Shown piece after piece: positions 49,677-58,707 of a stretch of 64,000 nt of DNA. This DNA is from Pseudomonas sp. BN102 (GTDB lineage: Bacteria; Pseudomonadota; Gammaproteobacteria; Pseudomonadales; Pseudomonadaceae): contig NZ_SSON01000077.1 of the NCBI RefSeq assembly GCF_029871245.1, positions 300,204 to 364,203 of the forward strand, read 5' to 3'. Position numbers and translations under genes: made by a program. A model generated the notes under the pieces. It saw nothing but the letters and a program-made list of their open reading frames with translations. It did not search any database and was not told the DNA's origin. Within the stretch, counting starts at the first letter, position 1; each line of letters starts with the position of its first letter.

Positions 49677-50737
49677 CAGTGGATATCCTCGGTCAGCAGC
49701 AGGGCTTCCAGCTGGGTCGCCACGCGCTGCGGATTCAGCCGGGTGAAACATAGCGGCTGTTCGCGCTCCAGGTCGAACAGGCGGCGATCCTCCGCCGTCG
49801 GTTTATAGGCGCAGGTCTTCTTCAGGCAGGGCGCGCAGGGGAAGTCGCTGCCCAGGTGGATCTGCGCCCGCCCATAGGCACCGGTGAAACCTGGGTTGGT
49901 CGGCCCGTAGAGCGACAGGGTGGGCACGTCCAGCGCGGCGGCCAGGTGGCCAAGGCCGGTATCCACTGCTACGCAGGCACGGGCGCCGGCCACCACCTTG
50001 GCCATCCCTGCCAGGGACAATCTGGGGAGCACGGCGGCGTTTTCCAAGCCCTCGGCTATACGCTCGGCACGCGCCTTCTCTGTCGGATTGCCCCAAGGCA
50101 GGCGCACATGCCAGCCGTGTTCGCAGGCCCGCTCGGTCAGTTCGCGCCAGTATTTTTCCGGCCAGTGTTTGGTGTCCCACGTGGTGCCGTGGAGGAACAG
50201 CAGGTAAGGGGCGCCGCCCTGGGCGTCGGCCAGGGCGGCACGGTTCAGACCGTAGTTACCCATGCCTTCCGGCACGCGGTAGTCCAGGGCCTGGGCGAAC
50301 AACTGGCGCACGCGATCGACCGCGTGCTGGCCCCAGGCGACCGGGTAGCGGCGGTCATAGAAGCGGCTGGCCACCGGCTCGCGGGCCGAATCGCGGTCCA
50401 GGCCGGCCACCGGCGCCTTGGCGTAACGAGTCAGCAGGGCGCTTTTCAGCAGGCCTTGGGCGTCTATCACCAGGTCGTAACGGGTTTCCCGCAGGCGACG
50501 CTTGAAGCGGCGCCACTCGCCGCTCTTCAGGGTCTGCCAGAGGTTCTTGCGCCAGCGGCGGATGGCCACCGGAATGACCCGCGCCACCGCCGGGTGCCAA
50601 GCGGGAATCTCGGCGAAGCCTTCCTCCACCACCCAGTCGAACTGGATGCCGGGAATCGCCCGCGCGGCATCGGTCAATGCCGGCAGGGTGTGGATGACAT
50701 CGCCCAGGGAAGAAGTCTTGATCAGCAATACCCGCAC
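49676..50737 (-). CDS. waaC: LPS heptosyltransferase I WaaC
   Basis: A 353-residue GT9 enzyme that adds the first heptose to Kdo. It begins VLLIKTSSLGDVIHTLPAL, the heptosyltransferase N-terminal motif, and has AVDTGLGHLAAALDVPTLSLYG near the C terminus. The GTG start at 50737 directly follows the waaF stop. Confidence 0.95.
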   Translation of the reverse strand: MRVLLIKTSSLGDVIHTLPALTDAARAIPGIQFDWVVEEGFAEIPAWHPAVARVIPVAIRRWRKNLWQTLKSGEWRRFKRRLRETRYDLVIDAQGLLKSALLTRYAKAPVAGLDRDSAREPVASRFYDRRYPVAWGQHAVDRVRQLFAQALDYRVPEGMGNYGLNRAALADAQGGAPYLLFLHGTTWDTKHWPEKYWRELTERACEHGWHVRLPWGNPTEKARAERIAEGLENAAVLPRLSLAGMAKVVAGARACVAVDTGLGHLAAALDVPTLSLYGPTNPGFTGAYGRAQIHLGSDFPCAPCLKKTCAYKPTAEDRRLFDLEREQPLCFTRLNPQRVATQLEALLLTEDIH

Positions 50738-51781
50738 TCAGTGAATCTCCACCAGGTCGAGCGGGTCCGGCACCAGGCGGTCCAGGGCTTCGATCACCGG
50801 ACGCGGCCTGAGCTCGCGCAGGCAGTTGTAATGGCCGAAGCGGCAGGTGCGGTCGAAGCAGGGGCTGCACTCCAGGCCCAGGCGGACGATTTCCACCCGT
50901 TCCGCCAGGGGCGGGGTGAACTGCGGCGAGGTGGAGCCATAGACCGCCACCAGCGGGCGCGCCAGCGCCGCCGCCACATGCATCAGGCCGGAGTCGTTGG
51001 AGACCACGGCGCCAGCGCAGGACATCAGGTCGATGGCTTCGGCCAGGCTGGTTTCGCCGGCCAGGTTCACCGCCTCTTCGCGCAGGCCGGGAATCAGGCG
51101 CATGCGGATGTCTTCGCCGCCAGGATGGTCGTTCTTCGAGCCGAACAGCCAGACCTGCCAGCCCGCGCGAATCTTCAGCTCGGCCACCTTGGCGTAATGC
51201 TCGGCGGGCCAGCGCTTGGCTTCCCCGAACTCGGCGCCCGGGCAGAGCGCCAGCACAGGCCGGTCCAGGTCCAGGCCGAACTTGGCCAGGGCCGCATCAC
51301 GGCTGGCCGGGTCGATCTGCAGCGTGGGCCTCGGATAGGGCCTGGGCAGCTCGGCGTCAGGTTCATGGGCCAACGCCATGAAGCGCTCGATCATCAGCGG
51401 GTAGCGCTCTTTGTCGAGGCTGCGAATGTCGTTGAGCAGGCCGTAGCGCATCTCTCCCTTCCAGCCGGTGCGTTTGGGGATGCCGGCGAACCAGGGCACC
51501 AGCGCCGACTTCAGGGAGTTGGGCAGGAGAATGGCCTGGTCGTACCGCCCGGCCAGGGATTTGCCGATCTTGCGCCGGGCAGCAATATCCAGCACGCCAT
51601 GGCCAAGCGGGAAGCTCAGCGCCTGGCGCACTTCCGGCATGCGTTCGAGGATGGGCCGGCTCCATTCGGGCGCCAGCACGTCGATCTCGCAGTCGGGATG
51701 GCGGGCTTTCAGGCACTGGAAAAGTGTCTGCGCCATTACCATGTCGCCGACCCAGGAGGGTCCTACGATCAGAATGTTCAT
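50738..51781 (-). CDS. waaF: LPS heptosyltransferase II WaaF
   Basis: A 347-residue GT9 enzyme that adds the second heptose. The N terminus is NILIVGPSWVGDMVMAQTLF and the C-terminal motif is SNDSGLMHVAAALARPLVAVYG. The C-terminal CSPCFDRTCRFGHYNCL cysteine cluster is typical. The start is taken as ATG 51781; the frame opens earlier at 51823 inside the repeat. It is the first LPS gene of the run, behind an intergenic repeat. Confidence 0.95.
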   Translation of the reverse strand: MNILIVGPSWVGDMVMAQTLFQCLKARHPDCEIDVLAPEWSRPILERMPEVRQALSFPLGHGVLDIAARRKIGKSLAGRYDQAILLPNSLKSALVPWFAGIPKRTGWKGEMRYGLLNDIRSLDKERYPLMIERFMALAHEPDAELPRPYPRPTLQIDPASRDAALAKFGLDLDRPVLALCPGAEFGEAKRWPAEHYAKVAELKIRAGWQVWLFGSKNDHPGGEDIRMRLIPGLREEAVNLAGETSLAEAIDLMSCAGAVVSNDSGLMHVAAALARPLVAVYGSTSPQFTPPLAERVEIVRLGLECSPCFDRTCRFGHYNCLRELRPRPVIEALDRLVPDPLDLVEIH

Positions 51782-51787
51782 AAGGGC

Positions 51788-51870
51788 AGCTTCAAGCCTC
51801 AAGCGACAAGCCGCAAGCTTCAAGCGGTGGTGACCACTTGCGGCTTGCGGCTTGCTGCTTGCAGCTCTGT
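51788..51870. repeat. CTTGCGGCTTG-type intergenic inverted repeat
   Basis: Repeated CAAGC/GCTTG units: the left half (about 51790-51823) is rich in CAAGCC and CAAGCT, and the right half (about 51837-51867) reads CTTGCGGCTTGCGGCTTGC. The halves are largely complementary and fold as a long hairpin between ilvE and waaF. I recall such elements from other Pseudomonas intergenic regions. Confidence 0.7.
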
Positions 51871-51874
51871 CGGT

Positions 51875-52798
51875 TTACTTGACCAGGGTGCGCCACTCGG
51901 GGTGAGCGGAGGTCTTGCCGGTCACCAGGTCGAAGTAGGCGCTCTGCAGCTTTTCGGTCACAGGGCCACGGCGGCCGAGGCCGATCTTGCGGCCATCCAC
52001 TTCGCGAATCGGGGTGACTTCAGCGGCGGTGCCGGTGAAGAAGGCCTCGTCGGCGATGTACACCTCATCACGGGTGATGCGCTTCTCCACCAGCTTGATG
52101 CCGAGCTCGTCGGCCAGGCGCAGCACGGTGGCGCGGGTGATGCCGTTGAGGCAGGCGGTCACCTCGGGGGTGTAGAGCACACCGTCCTTGATGATGAAGA
52201 TGTTCTCGCCGGAGCCTTCGGCCACATAGCCTTCCGGGTCGAGCATCATGGCTTCGTCGGCGCCGCCGGAAATGGCTTCCTGCAGGGCCAGCATCGAGTT
52301 GATGTAGGCGCCGTTGGACTTGGCGCGGGTCATCGAGATGTTCACATGGTGGCGAGTAAAGGAGCTGGTGCGCACCTTGATGCCTTGCTGCAGCGCCTCT
52401 TCGCCCATGTAGGCGCCCCAGTTCCAGGCGGCGACTATCACGTGGACCTTCAGGCCGGTGGCGCGCAGGCCCATGCCTTCGCTTCCGTAGAACACCATCG
52501 GGCGGATGTAGGCACTTTCCAGGTTGTTCTCACGAACGGCGGCGCGGGTGGCCTCGTTGATCTCGTCCTTGGAGTACGGGATCTGCATGTTCATGATGTG
52601 GGCCGAGTCGAAGAGGCGATCGGTGTGCGCCTGCAGGCGGAAGATGGCCGTGCCGTCCGGGGTGTTGTAGGCGCGCACGCCTTCGAACACGCCCATGCCG
52701 TAGTGCAGGGTGTGGGTCAGCACATGGGTGGTCGCTTCGCGCCACGGTACCAGTTCGCCGTCATACCAGATCACGCCATCACGATCGGCCATCGACAT
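51875..52798 (-). CDS. ilvE: Branched-chain amino acid aminotransferase IlvE
   Basis: Transfers the amino group between glutamate and branched-chain keto acids. The 307-residue PLP fold IV enzyme has the pyridoxal Lys160 in TRAKSNGAYINS and a conserved ATVLRLADELGI segment. The ATG at 52798 has GAGGAG 8 bp upstream. It lies 42 bp after glnE on the same strand. Confidence 0.97.
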   Translation of the reverse strand: MSMADRDGVIWYDGELVPWREATTHVLTHTLHYGMGVFEGVRAYNTPDGTAIFRLQAHTDRLFDSAHIMNMQIPYSKDEINEATRAAVRENNLESAYIRPMVFYGSEGMGLRATGLKVHVIVAAWNWGAYMGEEALQQGIKVRTSSFTRHHVNISMTRAKSNGAYINSMLALQEAISGGADEAMMLDPEGYVAEGSGENIFIIKDGVLYTPEVTACLNGITRATVLRLADELGIKLVEKRITRDEVYIADEAFFTGTAAEVTPIREVDGRKIGLGRRGPVTEKLQSAYFDLVTGKTSAHPEWRTLVK

Positions 52799-52840
52799 AT
52801 TGCCAGCTCCTCAAGAATTCGATTGGTTCAGCCAGACGAG

Positions 52841-55771
52841 TCAGTTCAAGCCCAACTCACGCCAGATCCGCATCACGCCCTGGCGCTCCGCGTGGAACTG
52901 GTCCCCGCCCACTACGCCCGGCTGCTTCTGCAAGGCCTGGCGATGGGCCGCTGAACGATAGGCTTTGTAGGCCTCCTGCAACAGGCGAACCTCGTCGCCG
53001 GCCAGCAGGTCTGCCTGCTCCAGGCCATCCAGAATGCGGATGTTATCGGTGTAACGAACCAGCTCAGGGTGCTGTCGTGACCAGGCCAGGGCGGCATATT
53101 GCACCATAAATTCGATATCGACGATACCGCCGGCATCCTGCTTCAGATCGAAGGCGGCCGCGGCCTCGAAGGCATTCGGCGTGGTTCCGGCAGCAGTTTC
53201 GCGGGTGCCGAGGTTGTCGCGCATCTTCGCCCGCATCTCGCTGACCTCGGCGCGCAGCTTGGGCAGGTCGCGTTCGCGGCCGAGCACCGCCAGGCGCACC
53301 TGCTCGAAGGCACTGGCGACCCGTGGCGAGCCCACCAGCACCCGCGCGCGCACCAGCGCCTGGTGCTCCCAGGTCCAGGCCTCGTTTTCCTGGTAGCGCT
53401 GGAAGGCACCGAGCGAGCTGACCAACAGGCCCGCCGCGCCCGAGGGGCGCAGGCGCATGTCAACCTCATAGAGGGCGCCGGAAGTGGTCTGGGTGGTTAG
53501 CAGGTGGATGATGCGCTGACCCAGGCGAGTGAAGAACTGGGCGCCGTCTATGGGCTTGGCGCCGTCCGTCTCGGCCTGGGGATCGCCGTCATGGATGAAC
53601 ACCAGGTCCAGGTCCGAGCCGTGGCCGAACTCCAGGCCGCCCACCTTGCCATAGCCGACGATGATGAAGTCCGGTTCGCAGAGGCTGCCGTCGGAGCGCT
53701 TCGGCGTGCCGAACTTGGCCACGTTGTAGCGCCAGGACAGCGCCAGCACTTGGTCGAGGATGGCCTCGGCCAGCCAGGTCAGGTAGTCGCTGACCTTCAT
53801 CAGCGGCAGGGTGCCGGCGATCTCCGAAGCCGCGACCCGCAGGCTGTGGGCCAGCTTGAAGTGGCGCAGGGCCTCCATCTGCTGCTCCAGGTCGTCCTCG
53901 GGAATCCTGGTGAGGCGCTCGCGCAGCTCGGCGGCCAGCTCCGGCGCCAGCGGCGGGCGATAGAGACGCCCTTCATTGAGCAACTCGTCCAGCAACAAGG
54001 GGAAGCGGGTGATCTGCTCGGCGATCCAGGGGCTGGCGGCGCAGAGTTCGATCAGCCGCTGCAGCGCCCCGGGGTTCTCGCTCAGCAGCACCAGGTAGGC
54101 CGAGCGGCGCGCCACCTTCTCCACCATGGGCAACACCCGCTCCAGCACCAGGTCGGGATTGCCGTGCTCCACGGTCATGTTCAACAGGCGCGGGATGAAG
54201 GCATCCAGACGCTCGCGGCCGAGGCGCTGCATGGCGCGCACCTGCGGACCGTTGCGCAGGTCGCTGAGCCGGCGCCTGGCAGTGGCCGGCTCGGTGAAGC
54301 CCGCTTCGACCAGTTGGCGACAGGCGCTCTCCTCGTCCAGGGCCTCTTCCCATAAAGGCAGCCACTCGCCGCCAATGCAGCCTTCACCTCCACCCTCTTC
54401 TTCATCCGGGTCGGCGATCACCTGCTGGAAGTGCCACTCGATGCGGCCACGCCAGTACATCAGGCGCTCATGGAAAGCCGGCCAGTCGTCGAAGCCCATG
54501 ATGAAGGCGACGCGGGCGCGGTCCAGGTCGCTGTCCGGCAGCATCTGGGTCTGGCGATCGGCGATGGCCTGCAGGGCGTGCTCGGTATAACGAAGGAACT
54601 CGTAGCCCTCCTTCATTTCCGCCACCACTGGCGGCGGCAGGTAGCCTTGACCTTCCAGGGTGTCCAGCACCTTGAGCAACGGCCGCTGCTGCAGGCTGAG
54701 GTCGCGCCCGCCGTGGATCAACTGGAAGGCCTGGGCGATGAATTCGACTTCGCGAATGCCGCCGGATCCGAGCTTGACGTTGTCGGTCATGCCCTTGCGC
54801 CGCACTTCCTGCTGGATCAGTTGCTTCATCGAGCGCAGCGCCTCGATGGCGGAGAAGTCCAGGTAACGGCGATAGACGAAGGGCCGCAGCATCTGCAACA
54901 GCTGGCCCCCGGCCGCCTGGTCGCCACCCACCACCCGCGCCTTGATCATGGCGTAGCGTTCCCAGTCGCGCCCCTGGTCCTGGTAGTACTGCTCCAGGGC
55001 ATTGAAGCTGAACACCAGCGGCCCGGAGGAACCGTAGGGGCGCAGGCGCATGTCCACGCGGAAGACGAAACCGTCCACGGTAATCACGTCCAGCGCCTTG
55101 ATCAGCCGCTGGCCGAGGCGGATGAAGAACTCCTGGTTATCCAGGGCACGCTTGGCGCCCTCGGTTTCGCCCCCCTCGGGGTAGCCGAAGATCAGGTCGA
55201 TATCCGAAGACAGATTCAGCTCGTGCGCGCCCAACTTGCCCATGCCGAGCACGACAAGATGCTGCGGCTGGCCGGAGCGACGGCCGATGGGGGTACCGAA
55301 CTGGGCGCAGTGGCGGCTGTAGAGCCAGTGATAGGCGAGGTCGATGCAGGCGTCGGCGAGGTCCGAAAGGTCGCAGCAGGTTTCCGCGAGATCCGCCTGG
55401 CGGGTCAGGTCGCGCCAGATGATGCGCAGTTGCTGGCGGTTGCGGTAGCGGCGCAGGCGTCGGCCCAGCTCATCTTCCTCGGCGCAGTCCTCCAGCAGCT
55501 CCGACACCTGGGTCCGCAGTTCGCCCGGCGCCAGGCTCCGCTCCAGTTCACCGGAAGCGGCCAGCGCCAGCAGCATGGCTGGGTCGCGCTGAGCCTGCTC
55601 GGCGACAAAATCGCTGGCAGCAGCGACACGAACGAAGGCTTGCTGCCGTTCGTCGGGCCAGCCGGCGAATTCCTGGATCTGTTCGGCGAGGGCGGAGCGG
55701 AAGGCCGATAGCGCCCGATCGGCGCTGGGCTGGAGGTTGGCCGACAGGGCGGCCGGCGGCGGCAGGCTCAT
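52841..55771 (-). CDS. glnE: Glutamine synthetase adenylyltransferase/deadenylase GlnE
   Basis: A 976-residue bifunctional enzyme that attaches and removes AMP on glutamine synthetase in response to nitrogen status. It has two nucleotidyltransferase domains: one with LGMGKLGAHELNLSSDIDLI in the N-terminal half and one with GYGKVGGLEFGHGSDLDLVF in the C-terminal half. Each carries the paired-Asp metal motif. Length fits the family. It is divergent from aceE across 279 bp. Confidence 0.97.
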   Translation of the reverse strand: MSLPPPAALSANLQPSADRALSAFRSALAEQIQEFAGWPDERQQAFVRVAAASDFVAEQAQRDPAMLLALAASGELERSLAPGELRTQVSELLEDCAEEDELGRRLRRYRNRQQLRIIWRDLTRQADLAETCCDLSDLADACIDLAYHWLYSRHCAQFGTPIGRRSGQPQHLVVLGMGKLGAHELNLSSDIDLIFGYPEGGETEGAKRALDNQEFFIRLGQRLIKALDVITVDGFVFRVDMRLRPYGSSGPLVFSFNALEQYYQDQGRDWERYAMIKARVVGGDQAAGGQLLQMLRPFVYRRYLDFSAIEALRSMKQLIQQEVRRKGMTDNVKLGSGGIREVEFIAQAFQLIHGGRDLSLQQRPLLKVLDTLEGQGYLPPPVVAEMKEGYEFLRYTEHALQAIADRQTQMLPDSDLDRARVAFIMGFDDWPAFHERLMYWRGRIEWHFQQVIADPDEEEGGGEGCIGGEWLPLWEEALDEESACRQLVEAGFTEPATARRRLSDLRNGPQVRAMQRLGRERLDAFIPRLLNMTVEHGNPDLVLERVLPMVEKVARRSAYLVLLSENPGALQRLIELCAASPWIAEQITRFPLLLDELLNEGRLYRPPLAPELAAELRERLTRIPEDDLEQQMEALRHFKLAHSLRVAASEIAGTLPLMKVSDYLTWLAEAILDQVLALSWRYNVAKFGTPKRSDGSLCEPDFIIVGYGKVGGLEFGHGSDLDLVFIHDGDPQAETDGAKPIDGAQFFTRLGQRIIHLLTTQTTSGALYEVDMRLRPSGAAGLLVSSLGAFQRYQENEAWTWEHQALVRARVLVGSPRVASAFEQVRLAVLGRERDLPKLRAEVSEMRAKMRDNLGTRETAAGTTPNAFEAAAAFDLKQDAGGIVDIEFMVQYAALAWSRQHPELVRYTDNIRILDGLEQADLLAGDEVRLLQEAYKAYRSAAHRQALQKQPGVVGGDQFHAERQGVMRIWRELGLN

Positions 55772-55875
55772 GGTCTATCCTTTGTGGGCTGCGGGTCTCG
55801 GCTGGGCCCGCAGCTAGCGCAGCGGTGGCGGAATAGCTCTAACTCGGGGCTTTCAGCCGACTGCGCCGCGCGATC

Positions 55876-55890
55876 TGTAGTTTTACTACG
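55876..55890. promoter_or_regulatory. Candidate operator 1 upstream of aceE
   Basis: TGTAGT-TTT-ACTACG, one mismatch from a perfect 15-bp palindrome. The GTnnnAC core fits FadR-subfamily GntR repressors. It lies 160 bp upstream of the aceE start; its partner site is 52 bp downstream. Confidence 0.6.
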
Positions 55891-55927
55891 AAAGATTGTA
55901 TCCAGAGTGCTGAAACCTTCGTCGATT

Positions 55928-55942
55928 TGTAGTAAAACTACA
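55928..55942. promoter_or_regulatory. Candidate operator 2 upstream of aceE
   Basis: TGTAGT-AAA-ACTACA, a perfect 15-bp palindrome with a 3-bp spacer. It is centred 52 bp (about five helical turns) from operator 1, a spacing that would allow two dimers on one face or a short loop. Confidence 0.65.
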
Positions 55943-56050
55943 CGAGCCCGGTTCTACCCCCGGTAACAAGAATTTCGCCGCGGTCGCCCATAAGGCCGGC
56001 CGTGACCACTGGCATCCGATTCTGGAAGCCTTTCCGCCCTGGAGCAAGCC

Positions 56051-58696
56051 ATGCAAGACCTCGATATCGTCGAAACCCAGGAATGGCTGGACGCCCTGGA
56101 GTCCGTACTCGACAAAGAAGGTGAAGACCGCGCGCACTACCTGCTGACCCGCATGGGCGAGTTGGCCACCCGCAGCGGCACCCAACTGCCATACGCCATC
56201 ACCACGCCGTATCGCAACAGCATTCCATTGACTCACGAAGCCCGCATGCCCGGCGACCTGTTCATGGAACGCCGCATCCGCTCCCTGGTGCGCTGGAATG
56301 CCCTGGCCATGGTCATGCGTACCAACCTGCAAGACCCGGACCTGGGCGGCCACATCTCCAGCTTCGCGTCCTCGGCGACCCTCTACGACATCGGCTTCAA
56401 CTACTTCTTCCAGGCTCCCACCGACGAGCATGGCGGCGACCTGATCTTCTATCAGGGCCACGCCTCCCCCGGTATCTACGCCCGCGCCTTCCTCGAAGGC
56501 CGCATCAGCGAAGAGCAAATGACCAACTTCCGCCAGGAAGTGGACGGCAAGGGCCTGTCCTCCTACCCGCACCCCTGGCTGATGCCGGACTTCTGGCAGT
56601 TCCCCACCGTGTCCATGGGCCTCGGCCCGATCCAGGCCATCTACCAGGCGCGCTTCATGAAGTATCTGGAAAGCCGCGGCTTCATCCCCGCCGGCAAGCA
56701 GAAGGTCTGGTGCTTCATGGGTGACGGCGAGTGCGACGAGCCGGAATCCCTCGGCGCCATCTCCCTGGCCGGCCGCGAGAAGCTGGACAACCTGATCTTC
56801 GTCATCAACTGCAACCTGCAGCGCCTCGATGGCCCGGTCCGCGGCAACGGCAAGATCATCCAGGAGCTGGAAGGTGTCTTCCGCGGCGCCCAGTGGAACG
56901 TGAACAAGGTGGTCTGGGGCCGCTTCTGGGACCCGCTGTTCGCCAAGGACGCCGATGGTGCCCTGCAGCGCCGCATGGACGAAGCGGTCGACGGCGAGTA
57001 CCAGAACTACAAAGCCAAGGACGGTGCCTACGTCCGCGAGAACTTCTTCAACACCCCGGAACTCAAGGAAATGGTCAAGGACCTTTCCGACGACGAGATC
57101 TGGAAGCTCAACCGTGGCGGCCACGACCCCTACAAGGTCTATGCGGCCTACCACCAGGCGGTCAACCACCAGGGCCAGCCCACCGTCGTCCTGGCCAAGA
57201 CCATCAAGGGCTATGGCACCGGCGCCGGCGAAGCGAAGAACATCGCCCACAACGTCAAGAAGGTCGACGTCGAGAGCCTGAAGCAGTTCCGCGACCGCTT
57301 CGATATTCCGGTCAAGGACGAAGACCTGGAAAAACTGCCGTTCTACCGTCCCGAGGCAGGCAGCGCCGAGCACAAGTACCTGCACGAGCGCCGCGCCGCC
57401 TTGGGCGGTTACGTGCCGCAGCGCCGCGCCAACAGCTTCAGCATCCCGACCCCGCCGCTGGAAACCCTGAAAGCCATCCTCGACGGCTCCGGCGACCGTG
57501 AAATCTCCACCACCATGGCCTTCGTGCGCATCCTCTCGCAGCTGGTCAAGGACAAGGAACTCGGCCAGCGCATCGTTCCGATCATTCCGGACGAGGCCCG
57601 TACCTTCGGTATGGAAGGCATGTTCCGCCAGTTGGGCATCTACTCCTCGGTCGGCCAGCTCTACGAGCCGGTGGATAAGGACCAGGTGATGTTCTACAGG
57701 GAGGACAAGAAGGGCCAGATTCTCGAGGAAGGCATCAACGAAGCGGGCGCCATGTCCTCCTTCATCGCCGCCGGCACCTCGTACAGCAACCACAACCAGC
57801 CGATGCTGCCGTTCTACATCTTCTACTCGATGTTCGGCTTCCAGCGTATCGGCGACCTGGCCTGGGCGGCCGGCGATAGCCGCACCCGCGGCTTCCTGAT
57901 CGGCGGCACCTCGGGTCGTACCACCCTGAACGGCGAAGGCCTGCAGCACGAGGACGGCCACAGCCACATCATGGCGGCCACCATCCCCAACTGCCGCACC
58001 TACGACCCCACCTACGGCTACGAGCTGGCGGTGATCGTGCGTGAAGGCATCCGCCAGATGGCCGAAGAGCAGCAGAACGTCTTCTACTACATCACCGTGA
58101 TGAACGAGGCCTACCAGCAGCCCGCGCTGCCGGAAGGCGTCGAGGAAGGCATCATCAAGGGCATGTACCTTCTGGAAGAAGACAAGAAGGATGCCGCGCA
58201 CCACGTGCAACTGCTGGGCTCGGGCACCATCCTGCGCGAAGTCCGCGAAGCGGCGAAGATCCTCCGCGAGCAGTTCAACGTCGGCGCCGACGTCTGGAGC
58301 GTCACCAGCTTCAACGAACTGCGCCGCGAAGGCCTGGCCGTCGAGCGTCACAACCGCCTGCACCCGGAACAGAAGCCGCAGCAGACTTATGTCGAACAGT
58401 GCCTGGCCGGCCGCAAGGGTCCGGTCGTGGCCTCTACCGACTACATGAAGCTGTTCGCCGACCAGATCCGCCAGTGGATTCCGGGCAAGGAGTACAAGGT
58501 CCTCGGCACCGACGGCTTCGGCCGCAGCGACACCCGCAGGAAACTGCGCCACTTCTTCGAGGTTGACCGTTACTGGGTGGTCCTGGCGACCCTGGAAGCC
58601 CTGGCGGACCGTGGCGAGATCGAGCCCAAGGTCGTGGCCGAGGCCATCGCCAAGTTCGGCATCGACCCCGAAAAACGCAACCCGCTGGACTGCTGA
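56051..58696 (+). CDS. aceE: Pyruvate dehydrogenase E1 component AceE
   Basis: Decarboxylates pyruvate and passes the acetyl group to AceF. The 881-residue homodimeric-type E1 has the thiamine diphosphate motif GDGECDEPES (about residue 225). The central TIIPDEARTFGMEGMFRQ-like segment (PDEARTFGMEGMFRQLG) and the C-terminal domain are intact. The ATG has GGAG 6 bp upstream; aceF follows after 11 bp. Confidence 0.98.
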   Translation: MQDLDIVETQEWLDALESVLDKEGEDRAHYLLTRMGELATRSGTQLPYAITTPYRNSIPLTHEARMPGDLFMERRIRSLVRWNALAMVMRTNLQDPDLGGHISSFASSATLYDIGFNYFFQAPTDEHGGDLIFYQGHASPGIYARAFLEGRISEEQMTNFRQEVDGKGLSSYPHPWLMPDFWQFPTVSMGLGPIQAIYQARFMKYLESRGFIPAGKQKVWCFMGDGECDEPESLGAISLAGREKLDNLIFVINCNLQRLDGPVRGNGKIIQELEGVFRGAQWNVNKVVWGRFWDPLFAKDADGALQRRMDEAVDGEYQNYKAKDGAYVRENFFNTPELKEMVKDLSDDEIWKLNRGGHDPYKVYAAYHQAVNHQGQPTVVLAKTIKGYGTGAGEAKNIAHNVKKVDVESLKQFRDRFDIPVKDEDLEKLPFYRPEAGSAEHKYLHERRAALGGYVPQRRANSFSIPTPPLETLKAILDGSGDREISTTMAFVRILSQLVKDKELGQRIVPIIPDEARTFGMEGMFRQLGIYSSVGQLYEPVDKDQVMFYREDKKGQILEEGINEAGAMSSFIAAGTSYSNHNQPMLPFYIFYSMFGFQRIGDLAWAAGDSRTRGFLIGGTSGRTTLNGEGLQHEDGHSHIMAATIPNCRTYDPTYGYELAVIVREGIRQMAEEQQNVFYYITVMNEAYQQPALPEGVEEGIIKGMYLLEEDKKDAAHHVQLLGSGTILREVREAAKILREQFNVGADVWSVTSFNELRREGLAVERHNRLHPEQKPQQTYVEQCLAGRKGPVVASTDYMKLFADQIRQWIPGKEYKVLGTDGFGRSDTRRKLRHFFEVDRYWVVLATLEALADRGEIEPKVVAEAIAKFGIDPEKRNPLDC

Positions 58697-58707
58697 GGAG
58701 ACGCATT

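Noticed and set aside
49856-52954. A 1032-codon open frame on the plus strand across waaC, waaF and ilvE
   Set aside because: It is antisense to three well-supported genes with clear motifs and coupled junctions. Long antisense frames are expected in GC-rich DNA, and its product is Gly/Ala/His/Gln-rich with no recognisable domain.
55886-58552. An 888-codon open frame antisense to aceE
   Set aside because: It is the shadow of aceE's codon bias; the translation is Val/Ala/Asp/Gly-rich and has no family features.
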